Assembly: GCA_035762175.1 (NCBI GenBank)
Contig: DASTPP010000358.1
Coordinates: forward strand, 1-45,078
Source: DASTPP01 sp035762175
GTDB lineage: Bacteria > Myxococcota_A > Polyangia > Polyangiales > Polyangiaceae
DNA: 45,078 bases
Direction: 5' to 3'
Shown: piece after piece, positions 21,703 through 30,882 of the stretch
How the letters are laid out: each line of letters opens with the position of its first letter
Position numbering within the stretch: the first letter of the stretch is position 1
Position numbers and translations under genes: made by a program
The notes under the pieces: generated by a model
Seen by the model: the letters and a program-made list of their open reading frames with translations, nothing else
What the model was told of the DNA's origin: nothing
Database searches by the model: none

Positions 21703-22534
21703 ATGACCGACGAAGAGAAGAAGGCGAAAGAGGCCGAGGAGAAGAAGAAGGCCGAGGACGAGAAGGCCAGGAAGGCCGAGCTCGACGCGGCGGTCGAGAA
21801 GGCCGTCGCGAAGGCTATCGAGAAAACGAAGAAAGACCTCCTCGCCGAAATCGGCGTCGACGACCCGGCCGCGGCGAAGGCCGCCGTCGAGGCCGCGAAG
21901 AAGGCCGAGGACGCGCGCCTCAGCGAGGCCGAGAAGGCCCAGAAGGCCATCAAGGAGGCGCTCGACGGGCGCGCGGCCGCCGAGGCGAAGCTCAAGGAGC
22001 TCGAGGCCTCGTCGAAGGCCTCGGTCGACGCCGCCACCGAGCGGGCGCGCCGGGCCGAGTTCTTCGCCGACGCGGGCGTGAGGCCCGGCGACCGCGTCGT
22101 CGTCGGGGCCCTGCTCGACGCGGCGAAGGCGGCCGACGCGAAGCTCGACGAGAAGGCCTGGGCCGAGGGGCTGAAGAAAGAGCGCCCCTACCTCTTCGGC
22201 GCGGCCGCCCAGCCCGCCGACACGTCGACCGCGCCGCCCGGCCAAGGCGCGGGGGCGGGCGCGGGCGCGACCCCGGGCGCCGGCGGCTTCGTGCCGTCGA
22301 CCGCGGGTGCCCCGATGCTCGCGCCGCCCGGCGCCCCCGCCGGCCCCCTCTTCGGCTTCGGCCAAGCGGCGGGCGGCTTCGGGGCCTTCGTCCCGGCGGC
22401 CGGCGGCCACCCGGCCTTCGCGCCGCCGCCAGGCCAGCAAGCCGGCCAGGGCGGCCGGCCCTTCAACGCGCTCGAGGCCACCCCCCAGCAGGTCGCCGAG
22501 ATGCGCCGGCAGATCAACGGCAAGCGCCCCTTAG
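21703..22534 (+). CDS. Capsid scaffold protein, about 277 aa
   Basis: ATG at 21703 starts a very Lys/Glu/Ala-rich coiled-coil region (residues 1-125, beginning MTDEEKKAKEAEEKKKAEDE). Then come FFADAGVRPGDRVVVGALLD, a Gly/Pro/Ala-rich linker and a short C-terminal helix (TPQQVAEMRRQINGKRP). A long charged coiled coil immediately before the major capsid gene, with a helical C-terminal tag, is the usual form of a scaffold. The in-frame codon after KRP is TTA. A TAG at 22532-22534 lies in the +1 frame, and the literal frame runs on to 22746 inside the capsid gene. I end it at 22534, where the protein and spacing to the next gene make sense. Confidence 0.7.
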
Positions 22535-22579
22535 GCGCCCGCCGCCTCCACCCACCCCCACCCGCGAGCGACAGGCGCC

Positions 22580-24019
22580 ATGGCCGAGCAGATCCCCAGC
22601 GGCATCCCTCAGGGGATTGCTGCCCTCATCCCGACGAACATTCTCGTTTACGACTTCCTCACGTCGCTGCTGCCGAAGTGCTACTACACGGTGGACGCCG
22701 AGCAGAAGACGCTCCCGCCCCACCAGGGCGAAACGATGACGTATAGCCGCCTCGGCGCGCTCGACGTCGACATCCGGCCGCTCGACACCGCGCTCGCCGA
22801 CCCGCCGCTCGGGGCGTTCCCGACGGAGCAGTGGACGGCGCACCCCTTGCCCTACTCGAGGGGCTTCGCCATCGACGGGCCGACGGCCTACGTCCAGGCC
22901 GGCGACTACGCCGAGCAGGGCATCAAGGCGCTCGGCACCTGGGGCGGCATGACCAAGGGGCGCATCGCCCGGTCCAAGATCTTCAACTACGCCGGGGGGC
23001 GCGCGGTCGTCCGGACGGCGGCGACGACCGGCGCGACGGCGCTCGTCGTCAACTCGCTCTGCGGCTTCCGCCACAAGCCGACCCAGGGCGGGCTCGTGCC
23101 GGTCTCGGCGTCGAACGCGCTCGCCATCCTGGTCGGCGGCGCGCCCAACACCGTGACGGGCGTGACCCCGGCCGACGCGGCCTTCCCCGACGGCCCCGGC
23201 ACGCTCACGCTCGGAACGGCGCTCGCCGGCAACGTGGCCGCGCAGACGCCGGTCGAGTCGAGCGTCGCGCCCTTCCTCATCCGCGCCGGCGGCAAGTCAT
23301 CGACCGAGCAGCTCACGGCCGCCGACCTCCCGAAGGTGCTGGACCTCAAAAGGGGCGTGGCCTGGATGGTGGGCCGCGGCATCCCGAAGTTCGACGACGG
23401 GACCTACCACCTGCACGCGGACGAGACGTTCTCGCTGGGGATCGTCCAAGACCCGCTCTGGCAGAGCCAGCTGAACGGCGCGGGGCTCGTCTCGATCTTC
23501 GGCATGGTGGGCCTCTTCGTGCCCGCGCTCGGCATCACCATCTTCGAGACGAACGACTCGCCCGCCCTCTCGCGCGGCGTCGAGGTCTCGGTCGGCGCGA
23601 GCCCGGGCGACTCGGTCTCGATGAAGGACCTCGGCCTCGACGTCGTGAACAGCACGGGCGTCGGCGTCCGCCGGGCCGTGCTCGTCGGCAAGGGCGCGCT
23701 CGTCGAGACGCGCATCAACCAGACGCTCTACTGGTCCGAGTTCGGCATCAAAAAGATCGCCGACCTCAGCCCGAACCTCGGGCTCTTTCAGATGGGCGGG
23801 GCGATGTTCGTCTCGGGCGAGCTCGAGGGGTGGGTCTTTACGATTCAGCCCGCCCTCGACATCCGGAACCTGAAGACGATCATCGGCGTCTCGAACGTGC
23901 TCGACTACACCCTGCCGACCGACATCAACAACCAGACCGGCGGCAACAAGGGCCCGGCGGCGGCGAGCGCGCGCCCCATCAAGCGCGCCGTCGTCTTCGA
24001 GTGGGGCAACGCCGAGTAG
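22580..24019 (+). CDS. Major capsid protein, 479 aa
   Basis: ATG at 22580. The N-terminal part reads TNILVYDFLTSLLPKCYYTV, then HQGETMTYSRLGALDVDIRP, in the style of N4 gp56-like HK97-fold coat proteins, where a LLP segment is followed by a strand with (M/V)xYxRLG. The rest is beta-rich and acidic, with SRGVEVSVGASPGD and a late GWVFTIQPALDIRNLKTI. Position after the scaffold and length fit a coat protein. The exact family is inferred and would be settled by a structure-based search. Confidence 0.8.
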   Translation: MAEQIPSGIPQGIAALIPTNILVYDFLTSLLPKCYYTVDAEQKTLPPHQGETMTYSRLGALDVDIRPLDTALADPPLGAFPTEQWTAHPLPYSRGFAIDGPTAYVQAGDYAEQGIKALGTWGGMTKGRIARSKIFNYAGGRAVVRTAATTGATALVVNSLCGFRHKPTQGGLVPVSASNALAILVGGAPNTVTGVTPADAAFPDGPGTLTLGTALAGNVAAQTPVESSVAPFLIRAGGKSSTEQLTAADLPKVLDLKRGVAWMVGRGIPKFDDGTYHLHADETFSLGIVQDPLWQSQLNGAGLVSIFGMVGLFVPALGITIFETNDSPALSRGVEVSVGASPGDSVSMKDLGLDVVNSTGVGVRRAVLVGKGALVETRINQTLYWSEFGIKKIADLSPNLGLFQMGGAMFVSGELEGWVFTIQPALDIRNLKTIIGVSNVLDYTLPTDINNQTGGNKGPAAASARPIKRAVVFEWGNAE

Positions 24020-24028
24020 GCCCCGCCC

Positions 24029-24430
24029 GTGGCCGCCTTCACCGACGACGAGTACGCGGCCGTGGCGCGGGCCCTCTGCTGGGCCCCGGGCCGCACGTTC
24101 CGCCTGCCCGTGGCCCTGCCGTGGGGCTTCGGGCCGCGCTTCGCCCACGGCCTCGACGCCAAGCTCGCCGAGCTGCCCGACGGGTCGAAGGCCCTCGCCC
24201 TCGCCCTCGCGCAAGAAATCGTATCGCGCCAGCAGGAGGCGCGCGACGAGACCTTCGACGGCCTGCCCGACGTGACGCAGGCGGGCGAAATCAAGAAGGA
24301 CGCGCGCTTCGGCTACGAGGTGCGCCAGCGCGTGCTCGCGGACATGCGGGCCGAGCTCGCCCAGATCGTCGACTACGCCGTCAACCCGGCCGCGGTCTCG
24401 CGCGCCGGCAACCCGATGGTGGTGGGGTAA
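24029..24430 (+). CDS. Putative head-tail connector-region protein, 133 aa
   Basis: GTG at 24029, nine bases after the capsid stop. The protein is mostly helical: FTDDEYAAVARALCWAPGRT, then KALALALAQEIVSRQQEARD and VRQRVLADMRAELAQIVDYA. Short helical proteins directly after the major capsid gene are often head-completion or connector proteins. The assignment rests on position and secondary-structure impression, with no recognised motif. Confidence 0.5.
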   Translation: MAAFTDDEYAAVARALCWAPGRTFRLPVALPWGFGPRFAHGLDAKLAELPDGSKALALALAQEIVSRQQEARDETFDGLPDVTQAGEIKKDARFGYEVRQRVLADMRAELAQIVDYAVNPAAVSRAGNPMVVG

Positions 24431-24435
24431 TCGCA

Positions 24436-24894
24436 ATGTCCGGACTCTCTCGCTTCGTCGAAGACGCCCTGCTCGACTGGTACGGCGGCACGCCCATGCC
24501 CGACCCGCCGGCGGCGCTCTACGTCACGACCTACCTCGTGATGCCGGCCGACGACGGCACGGGCGGCACCGAGCAGACGGCGGCGGGCTTCTCGCGCCAG
24601 CCCTTCACGCTCGGCCCGAAATTCACCGACGCCGACGGCGCGCGCACGCGCGCCGCCTCGGCGACGGCGACGCTCGGCCCGAACGCGTCGGGCGCGCCCG
24701 TCGGCCCGCTCGTCGGCTTCGGCGTCTGGTCGGTCCCGTCGGGCGGCACGAGCGCGCAGTTCCTCGGCTCGGACCTCTTCCGCGACGGCTCGGGCAACCC
24801 CGTCACCAAGACGGTGCAGCCCGGCGACCGGCTCGACATCCCCGCCGACGCGATCGACCAAACGCTCAGCAAGCTCAAGATCAAGATCTCGTGA
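24436..24894 (+). CDS. Small virion structural protein of tail-fibre-like type, 152 aa
   Basis: ATG at 24436. The sequence begins with a helix (SRFVEDALLDWYGGTPMPDP), then ALYVTTYLVMPADDGTGG, SRQPFTLGPKFTDADGARTR and FGVWSVPSGGTSAQFLGSD. Phage structural proteins of this pattern (a short helix, PPATLYVGL-like strand, GYARQ-like motif, then VTHFGIWDA-like strand) are common and are usually called tail fibre or virion structural proteins. It overlaps the GTG of the next gene. Confidence 0.55.
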   Translation: MSGLSRFVEDALLDWYGGTPMPDPPAALYVTTYLVMPADDGTGGTEQTAAGFSRQPFTLGPKFTDADGARTRAASATATLGPNASGAPVGPLVGFGVWSVPSGGTSAQFLGSDLFRDGSGNPVTKTVQPGDRLDIPADAIDQTLSKLKIKIS

Positions 24895-25700
24895 GCACCT
24901 TCCCCGACGTCAACGCGCTCGTCGCCGCGCTCCCCGCCCGGGGCGCCTACGTCGAGAAGGACTCGATCGCCAGCGTCGCGAACGTGCACATGACGCTGTG
25001 GCGCGCGCCGGGCCGGCCCGGGCTCGGCGAGAAGCCCGGCTCGGCCGCCGGCCTCGCCTGCTCGCGCCTCACGCAGGGGGCCGGCCCGCTCTTCCCCGTC
25101 TCGGGCGGCAAGCGGAACCACTGCCTGTCGCTGACGGCCTTCCTGTCGCAGCCGGGCACCGTGCAGGTCGTCGACCGGGTCTGGCACTCCGACTCGCTCA
25201 GCCTCAACGCGAACGCGCCGCAGGCCGTCAACAGCGTCGCCCTGCCGGCCCGGGCCGGGGGCGGCACGGGGCTCGAGCTCGCGCTCGAAATCTGGACGCC
25301 CGGCGGCGTGACCGCCCTCAGCCCGAGCGCCTCGTACACCGACCCGGTGAGCGGCGCCGGCCGCACGGCGACGATGGCCGCGGGCGCCGTCCCCGGCTCG
25401 GCCATCGCCGGGCGCTTCTTCCCCTTCACCTTGCAGGGCACCGACAGGGGCGTCTCGAGCGTCCAGACCTGCACGACGGGCCTGTCAGGCGTGGCGGGCG
25501 AGGGGGGGCTCGTGCTCTACCGCCCGCTCTTCGAACTCGTCCTCCCCTCGAGCACCTCGACGGCCTACAACGGCTTTTCCGAGACCGGCCTCTTCGAGAT
25601 CCCCGACGACGCCTGCCTCGCGCTGCTCGACCTGACGGCGACGGCGACCAGCGGCAAGGTCCGGGTCGAGTACAAGCTCGTGCAGGCGGTGCCGGGCTGA
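24891..25700 (+). CDS. Virion structural protein, paralogue 1, 269 aa
   Basis: GTG at 24891 overlaps the previous TGA. It is beta-rich: TVQVVDRVWHSDSLSLNANA, EIWTPGGVTALSPSASYTDP, SGVAGEGGLVLYRPLFELV and a closing FEIPDDACLALLDLTATAT. The neighbouring gene shares the same order of motifs (HSD-LS-N, Tyr before a sugar-like beta segment, GLAG-GG-L-R, PDD-CL), so the two are tandem duplicates. A decoration or minor capsid/tail role is inferred from position only. Confidence 0.55.
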   Translation: MSTFPDVNALVAALPARGAYVEKDSIASVANVHMTLWRAPGRPGLGEKPGSAAGLACSRLTQGAGPLFPVSGGKRNHCLSLTAFLSQPGTVQVVDRVWHSDSLSLNANAPQAVNSVALPARAGGGTGLELALEIWTPGGVTALSPSASYTDPVSGAGRTATMAAGAVPGSAIAGRFFPFTLQGTDRGVSSVQTCTTGLSGVAGEGGLVLYRPLFELVLPSSTSTAYNGFSETGLFEIPDDACLALLDLTATATSGKVRVEYKLVQAVPG

Positions 25701-26518
25701 TGGCGGGCTTCCCCACCCTCGCCGCCCTGCACGAGGCCCTCGCGAAGCCGGGCATCCGGGCGCTCGCCTCGAAGGGCGTGCCGCCGACGGGCGTCGCCTT
25801 CGGCGTCTCGAGCTACTGGACCGCGTCGGGCACCCCCGCGGCGGGCGCGGCCCCCGGGTCGACCGCCGCCGTCGCCCCGACGCGCTCGACGCCCGGGGCG
25901 CTGCCCTTCCCGCTCGCCTCGCCGGGCAAGGTGCGCCACCTCGGCCGCGCGCTCTTCGGCGGCGGCGGCTCGGGCTACACGCACGCCGTCTTCGACCGGC
26001 TGCTGCACTCGGACGGCCTGTCGGCCAACTCGACGGGCGTGCAGCCCATCGGCGGGGCGAGCGCGCCGACGCGCGGCGCCTTCGACGCGCACGAGCTCTA
26101 CTTCGAACTCTATTCGCCCGTCGGCGCCACGCCCTTCAACGGCGCGCTGACCTACGTCAACCAGGACGACCAGGCCCGGACGACGCCCGCCTTCGCCGTG
26201 CCCGCGTCGGCGGGCGCGGGGCGCATGATTCACGTCCCGCTCGCTCCCGGCGACTGGCAGGTCAAGTCGTTCGTCAGCCACCAAGGCGACGCGCCGAGCG
26301 GCCTCGCCGGCAACGGCGGCTACACGCTCGTGCGGCGGCTCGCCATGGTCGGCGCCGACCGGTCGATCAGCCGGCCCGTGCCGCTCGACGCGATCTTCCT
26401 GGGCGCGCCCAAGGTGCCCGACGACAGCTGCCTCTTCTTCGCCCTCGAGTTCGGCGCGTCGGGCTCGACGCTCGCCGCGCTCGGCGCGCTCTGGTTCCCC
26501 GAGGCGGACGCGGCGTAG
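25700..26518 (+). CDS. Virion structural protein, paralogue 2, 272 aa
   Basis: ATG at 25700 overlaps the previous TGA (TGATG). It aligns in motif order with the preceding protein: AVFDRLLHSDGLSANSTGVQ, YFELYSPVGATPFNGALTYV, SGLAGNGGYTLVRRLAMVGA and APKVPDDSCLFFALEFGASG. Divergence is large, so the duplication is old. A surface or decoration role is possible. No enzymatic motif is seen. Confidence 0.55.
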   Translation: MAGFPTLAALHEALAKPGIRALASKGVPPTGVAFGVSSYWTASGTPAAGAAPGSTAAVAPTRSTPGALPFPLASPGKVRHLGRALFGGGGSGYTHAVFDRLLHSDGLSANSTGVQPIGGASAPTRGAFDAHELYFELYSPVGATPFNGALTYVNQDDQARTTPAFAVPASAGAGRMIHVPLAPGDWQVKSFVSHQGDAPSGLAGNGGYTLVRRLAMVGADRSISRPVPLDAIFLGAPKVPDDSCLFFALEFGASGSTLAALGALWFPEADAA

Positions 26519-27493
26519 ATGGGCTCGCTCGGCCCCTACGCCTTCCCGAACACGCGCAAGGCCTTCGAGGCCTCGCCGCTCGGGACCGCGCGCGGCGCGC
26601 AGGGCTTCGCCCTCGCCGCGGCCTTCGTCTTCGGCACGCCCGCCCTCGTCGTCGAGGCGGGCGCGTCGCTCGTCGGCGCGGGCCAGCTCTCCGCCTCGCC
26701 CCGGGGCGTCGGGCTCGCCGGCGCCTCGCTCGAGGGGCTCGGGCGGCTCTCCGCCTCGCCCCAAGGCGTCGGCCTCGCGGGCGCCTCGCTCGGGGGGCGG
26801 GGCGAGCTCGTCGCGGGCCCCCAGGGCGTCCTCTCGGCCGGCGCCCGGCTCGAGGGCGCCTCCGCCCTCGTCGCGAGCCCCGACGTCGCCACGGGCGCCG
26901 CCGCGGCGCTCGTCGGGGCCTCGGCGCTCGGCCTCGAGACCGTCACGCTCCGGCCCACGCTGCTCGACAAGCTGGGCCCCAAGATCGGCGGCCTGCGGGC
27001 GACGCTCGCCCTCAAAATCGGCGACCGGCCCTACCGCGTCTACCTGACGACGGTGCGCTGGTCGGGCGGCGAGCCGGGCCGGGGCCACCGGGCCCCGACC
27101 CGCGTCGAGCTCGGCTGCGGCGTCGACCGAAAGACCGGCCTCGTGCAGCCCCCCAGAATTGAGGCGACGAGCCCCCTCAAGCGGCCGAAGTACGCGGCCG
27201 GCCGGCGCGGGCTCACGCCGGCCTCGGGCGAGACCGACGTCCTCTACCTGACGCAGCTCGACCCGACGTACGTCGAGCGCGACCTCGTGCCCTTCGTCGA
27301 CCTCGCGGCCGGCGAGGAGGCGTACTACGAGCTCGAGCACGTGGGCGGGGCGGGCGGCGCCGGGGGCGAGCGGCCCGTGCGGCGCTACCGCCTCGCCGAG
27401 GCGCCGCAGAAGGACGCCCTGCGGATGCAGTGGGTGCTCGCGCTCGTCCCGGTCGAGCCGTCGAAGACCTTCGGGGGGCCGCGCCTTGGCTAG
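26519..27493 (+). CDS. Repeat-bearing virion protein, 324 aa
   Basis: ATG at 26519 follows the previous stop directly. Residues 47-145 carry about five imperfect 20-residue repeats, each built as GASL-G-G-LSASP-GVGLA (for example GASLEGLGRLSASPQGVGLA). Two of them are nearly identical at DNA level. The C-terminal half (about 150-324) is a different, ordered domain: LGPKIGGLRATLALKIGDRP, YRVYLTTVRW, DVLYLTQLDPTYVERDLVPF. The repeats resemble beta-helical or fibre-like spacers of phage tail and decoration proteins. Function is not recognised. Confidence 0.55.
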   Translation: MGSLGPYAFPNTRKAFEASPLGTARGAQGFALAAAFVFGTPALVVEAGASLVGAGQLSASPRGVGLAGASLEGLGRLSASPQGVGLAGASLGGRGELVAGPQGVLSAGARLEGASALVASPDVATGAAAALVGASALGLETVTLRPTLLDKLGPKIGGLRATLALKIGDRPYRVYLTTVRWSGGEPGRGHRAPTRVELGCGVDRKTGLVQPPRIEATSPLKRPKYAAGRRGLTPASGETDVLYLTQLDPTYVERDLVPFVDLAAGEEAYYELEHVGGAGGAGGERPVRRYRLAEAPQKDALRMQWVLALVPVEPSKTFGGPRLG

Positions 27494-27965
27494 GAAGATG
27501 AGCCCCGACGCGCTCGCCCGCGAGCTCCTGCGGCTCGGGGCCGAGGCGCCGGCGGCGTGCGTCGAGGCGGTGCGCGAGACCGGCCTCGAGCTGCAAGGCC
27601 GGCTCGTGCAGGAAGAGATCGCGGGGACGACGCCCCACCAACCCGTCGACCAGAGCCAATACAAGGGGAGCTGGCGCGGCACGCCGACCGAGGCGGGCTT
27701 TCTCGTCTACAACCTGGCGAAGCACGCCGTCTGGGTCGAGCGGGGCCGCCGGCCGGGCGGCAAGCCCGGCGGCATCTACCGCCACATCCTCCCTTGGGCG
27801 AAGCGCCACGGGCTCGACGCCGGCGCCGCCTGGGCCATCGCCGTGAAGATCTCCCGGCGCGGCTACAAGCCCCGCTGGGTGCTCAAGCGCGCGAACGAGC
27901 GGGCGCGGCCCATCCTCCGCGCCCGCGTCGCCCGGGCGCTCTCGCGCCACCTCTCGAAGGCATGA
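27486..27965 (+). CDS. HK97 gp10-like tail/neck completion protein, 159 aa
   Basis: TTG at 27486 overlaps the previous stop. The sequence has a helical N-terminus (PDALARELLRLGAEAPAACV), then HQPVDQSQYKGSWRGTPTEA, YNLAKHAVWVERGRRPGGKP and a basic end. The motif of a Tyr-Ala or His-Ala followed by VE-GR/GT and a Gly/Pro loop is typical of HK97 gp10-type proteins, which sit at the head-tail junction. The gene position supports this. Confidence 0.65.
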   Translation: MARKMSPDALARELLRLGAEAPAACVEAVRETGLELQGRLVQEEIAGTTPHQPVDQSQYKGSWRGTPTEAGFLVYNLAKHAVWVERGRRPGGKPGGIYRHILPWAKRHGLDAGAAWAIAVKISRRGYKPRWVLKRANERARPILRARVARALSRHLSKA

Positions 27966-28696
27966 ACCCCCGGGACGTCCAGGCGCTCGACCTCGCCGTC
28001 TCGGCGGGGCTCGTCACGACCACGGCCGCGCCGCTCGTCGCCGGCGTCACGGCCGAGCGGGCCCTCTTCGACGCCCTCGCCTTCCACCTCGGGCGGTGCA
28101 AGGCGCGGCTCGAGGACGCCTCGGGCGCGGGGCGCCACCAGGAGATCGGCTTTAGTCTCGTCGTGCCCCGCTGGCGCGAGGCGTGGCGCGAGCCCGACTA
28201 CCCGATGGCCATCCTTGAGTCGGAGTCGCGGCGCGAGCTCTCCTCGATGGGCCGCGCGCCGGCGCCCGACCCGCGCGACCCGTCGGCCGACTGGATCTCG
28301 CCCGACGGCCTCTACGCCCTCTGGGACGCGGGCGAGGAGCAGGGCGAAGGGCGCGTGCTCCTCTACGCCTCGTACGAGCCCCAGGCCGCGGCGCTCGCCG
28401 CCGCCGTCGAGGCCGCCCTCGGGGGCGGCCCCGAGGGGCAAGGGGCCTCGCACGTGCCGCTGCCCGAGTCGTTCCTGCCGACGCCGTTTCAGGGCGTGCT
28501 CCCGCCCGCGCTCTACCCGAAGGCGCGCGTCGTGCCGATGCCGGCGACCCCGACCGACAACGAGCTCGAGGACGCCGCCGAGGAGGGCGCCTGGCGCGCC
28601 GACGTGCGCTTTTCCTGGCGCGCCCCGAAGCTCGTCGCCCGGCCCCGCGCCGCCGACTACGACCCGCGCGTTTCCGTCACCGTCCCCCGCCCCTGA
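27962..28696 (+). CDS. Putative tail terminator/completion protein, 244 aa
   Basis: ATG at 27962 overlaps the previous TGA. The N-terminal half has VTAERALFDALAFHLGRC and the rest is beta-rich with ISPDGLYALWDAGEEQGEGR and VLLYASYEPQAAALAAAVEA. In myoviruses the gene between the gp10-like protein and the sheath often encodes a tail terminator. The call is based on that order; no diagnostic motif was found. Confidence 0.45.
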   Translation: MNPRDVQALDLAVSAGLVTTTAAPLVAGVTAERALFDALAFHLGRCKARLEDASGAGRHQEIGFSLVVPRWREAWREPDYPMAILESESRRELSSMGRAPAPDPRDPSADWISPDGLYALWDAGEEQGEGRVLLYASYEPQAAALAAAVEAALGGGPEGQGASHVPLPESFLPTPFQGVLPPALYPKARVVPMPATPTDNELEDAAEEGAWRADVRFSWRAPKLVARPRAADYDPRVSVTVPRP

Positions 28697-28711
28697 GGAG
28701 GCCCGCCCGCC

Positions 28712-30880
28712 ATGTTCGTCCGTCGATTCCAGAGAAGGCCCCCGGTGGCGACGCTCCGGGCCGTCAGCGGCGTCGTCATCGTCGACGAGCCCCCGCCCGT
28801 CGCCGCGAACGCGGCGCCCTTCGGAAACGTCTGCTGCGTGGGCGAGTTCGAGGACGGGCCCTTCCACCAGGTGACGCCCATCCTGAGCTCGCGCGACTTC
28901 CCCCGCCTCTTCGGCGGCCTCGGCCACGACTACGGCGGCAAGCGCTACCAGCACGCGTGCGCCGTCCGGTCGGGCGGCACCGAGCCCTTCAACGGGAGCG
29001 GGTACGTGCAGCTCGCGAGGCTCCCGTTCGGCAAGCTGTCGATCTGCCGGGTCGACACGAGCATCGGGCAGGTGGCGCTCACCCCGCTCGCCTACGTGCA
29101 GGCCTCGGGCAAGCTCGCCCCGTACGCCCTCTCGGCGGGGCAGACGCTGAGTTGGGAGCGCGACGGCGTGAGCCGCACCGCGACCTTCGCGGCGACCGCC
29201 GCCGTGAAGGACGGCGCGGGCGGCACGTTCACGAGCTTCACCGGCGGCGAGCAGATCCAGATCGAGCTCAACGACCAGCCGGCCGTCACGGTGACCTTCC
29301 TCGCCGGCGACGACACGCAGCCCGAGATCATCAGCCGCATCAACGCGGCCTTCGGCTTCGCCCTCGCGAGCAACAACGCCGGCCAGCTGCGCCTGACCTC
29401 CAACCAGCTCGGCACCGGGAGTGCGGTGCGCGTGCTGACGAGCGCGGCGGCGACGACGCTCGGGTTGAACAACACGCGGGCGAGCGGCACGGGCGACGCC
29501 GCCAATATCGCCGCCGCCACCTTCGCCGAGGTCGCCGCGAAGGTCACGGCGACCGACGCGGGCTCGGCCGCCCGGCAGGGGCCCGACGGCCTCCTTCGCC
29601 TCGTCTCGCTGACGGCCGGCGCCGGGACGGTGCGCGTGCTCGCCGGCACCGCGAACGCGGCGCTCGGCCTCGCCGACCAGACCGGCGGCGCCGTCACCAC
29701 GGCGGCCCTGCGGGCCGACGTGGTCATCCCGGCCGGCACCCGGGTCCGGGGCGCGGGCGGCGACGCGACGCGCGTCGTCACGATGCAGACGACGAGCGCC
29801 GCGCGCGGGTCGACGGCGACGGTGCCCCTCAAGGTGCGGCCGGCCCTCGACGACGGCACCTACGCGGGCCTCGCCTCGGGCCAGGCGACGACGCTCGAGG
29901 ACAAGCCGGGGGGCGAGGAGTGGGCCGCCTCGAACCCGCAGGCCCTGTCGGCGGCGCTCACGGCCGCGCAGCTCGACTCCGCCTACCTCGCGGCCATCAG
30001 CGCGACGCTCGGCACCTCCGACGACCGGACGAAGAAGCTGAACGGCATCGTCTCGGCGCGGCAGTCGAACGCCATCCGGGGCGCCGTCGTCTCGAACGCC
30101 GTGAGCGCGAGCGCGAACGGCCACTACGACCGGCGCGCCTTCGTCTGCCCGCCGAACGGCACCTCGGCCGCCGCGGCGCTCCAGGCCGCCGCGCCCGGCG
30201 TCGGCGCCTACCGCGACGAGGCGGTGAGCTACGTGCCCGGCGGCGTGCGGTGCTTTCTGCAGGAGCTCGTCGACGGCGGCTACGTGACCGAGGCCGCGCC
30301 CGAAATCGTCCGCCACCCCGACGCCCTCTACGCCTCGCGCTACTCGACGCTCGGGCCCGGCCTGAACCCCGCGCAGTTCCCCGAGGACCCGGCCCTGCGG
30401 TTCGACGCGACGACCTTCCCCGGCCTCGAGCCGGCGGCGGCCTCGTGGGACGTCATCACCTACGCCGCCTTCAAGGCGGCGGGCGTGACGGCCGCGCTCT
30501 TCACGAACGCGACGGGCGTCGTCTTCGGCGACGGGGTGACGAGCGTCGACCCGCTGCAAGACCCCTCGCGGGTCAACGTCGCGCGCCGCAGCCTCGCCGG
30601 GTTCATCGGCGACACGTGCGCCGAGCTCGCCCTCGTGCAGGTCAAGCGCCAGGCGACGCAGCGGCGCGTCGACAACACCCGGACGGCCATCGAGGGCTTC
30701 CTCGACACGCTCGTCGAGCCCCGGGGCGAGGTGCTCTCGTCCTACGACGTGCAGGCGAACCCGGGCGACGCGCCCGGCATCACCGAGTTCACCATCGCGG
30801 CGTCCCAGGTCTCGAGCGCCGACACCATCCTCTTCAACCTCAAGGTCGGCCCCAACGCGGTCGACCTGGCGCGGGGCTAA
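28712..30880 (+). CDS. Contractile tail sheath protein, 722 aa
   Basis: ATG at 28712 has a perfect AGGAGG site at 28696-28701. The N-terminal region (VVIVDEPPPVAANAAPFGNV, CVGEFEDGPFHQVTPILSSR, RLFGG) and the C-terminal region (DVITYAAFKAAGVTAALFTN, RRSLAGFIGDTCAELALVQV, TRTAIEGFLDTLVEP) match the two conserved halves of sheath proteins. Between them, about residues 130-390, lies a large insertion with two related beta-rich segments (LNDQPAVTVTFLAGDDTQPE, and later GLLRLVSLTAGAGTVRVLAG). Such insertions decorate the outside of the tail. This gene establishes a contractile-tailed phage. Confidence 0.85.
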   Translation: MFVRRFQRRPPVATLRAVSGVVIVDEPPPVAANAAPFGNVCCVGEFEDGPFHQVTPILSSRDFPRLFGGLGHDYGGKRYQHACAVRSGGTEPFNGSGYVQLARLPFGKLSICRVDTSIGQVALTPLAYVQASGKLAPYALSAGQTLSWERDGVSRTATFAATAAVKDGAGGTFTSFTGGEQIQIELNDQPAVTVTFLAGDDTQPEIISRINAAFGFALASNNAGQLRLTSNQLGTGSAVRVLTSAAATTLGLNNTRASGTGDAANIAAATFAEVAAKVTATDAGSAARQGPDGLLRLVSLTAGAGTVRVLAGTANAALGLADQTGGAVTTAALRADVVIPAGTRVRGAGGDATRVVTMQTTSAARGSTATVPLKVRPALDDGTYAGLASGQATTLEDKPGGEEWAASNPQALSAALTAAQLDSAYLAAISATLGTSDDRTKKLNGIVSARQSNAIRGAVVSNAVSASANGHYDRRAFVCPPNGTSAAAALQAAAPGVGAYRDEAVSYVPGGVRCFLQELVDGGYVTEAAPEIVRHPDALYASRYSTLGPGLNPAQFPEDPALRFDATTFPGLEPAAASWDVITYAAFKAAGVTAALFTNATGVVFGDGVTSVDPLQDPSRVNVARRSLAGFIGDTCAELALVQVKRQATQRRVDNTRTAIEGFLDTLVEPRGEVLSSYDVQANPGDAPGITEFTIAASQVSSADTILFNLKVGPNAVDLARG

Positions 30881-30882
30881 CG

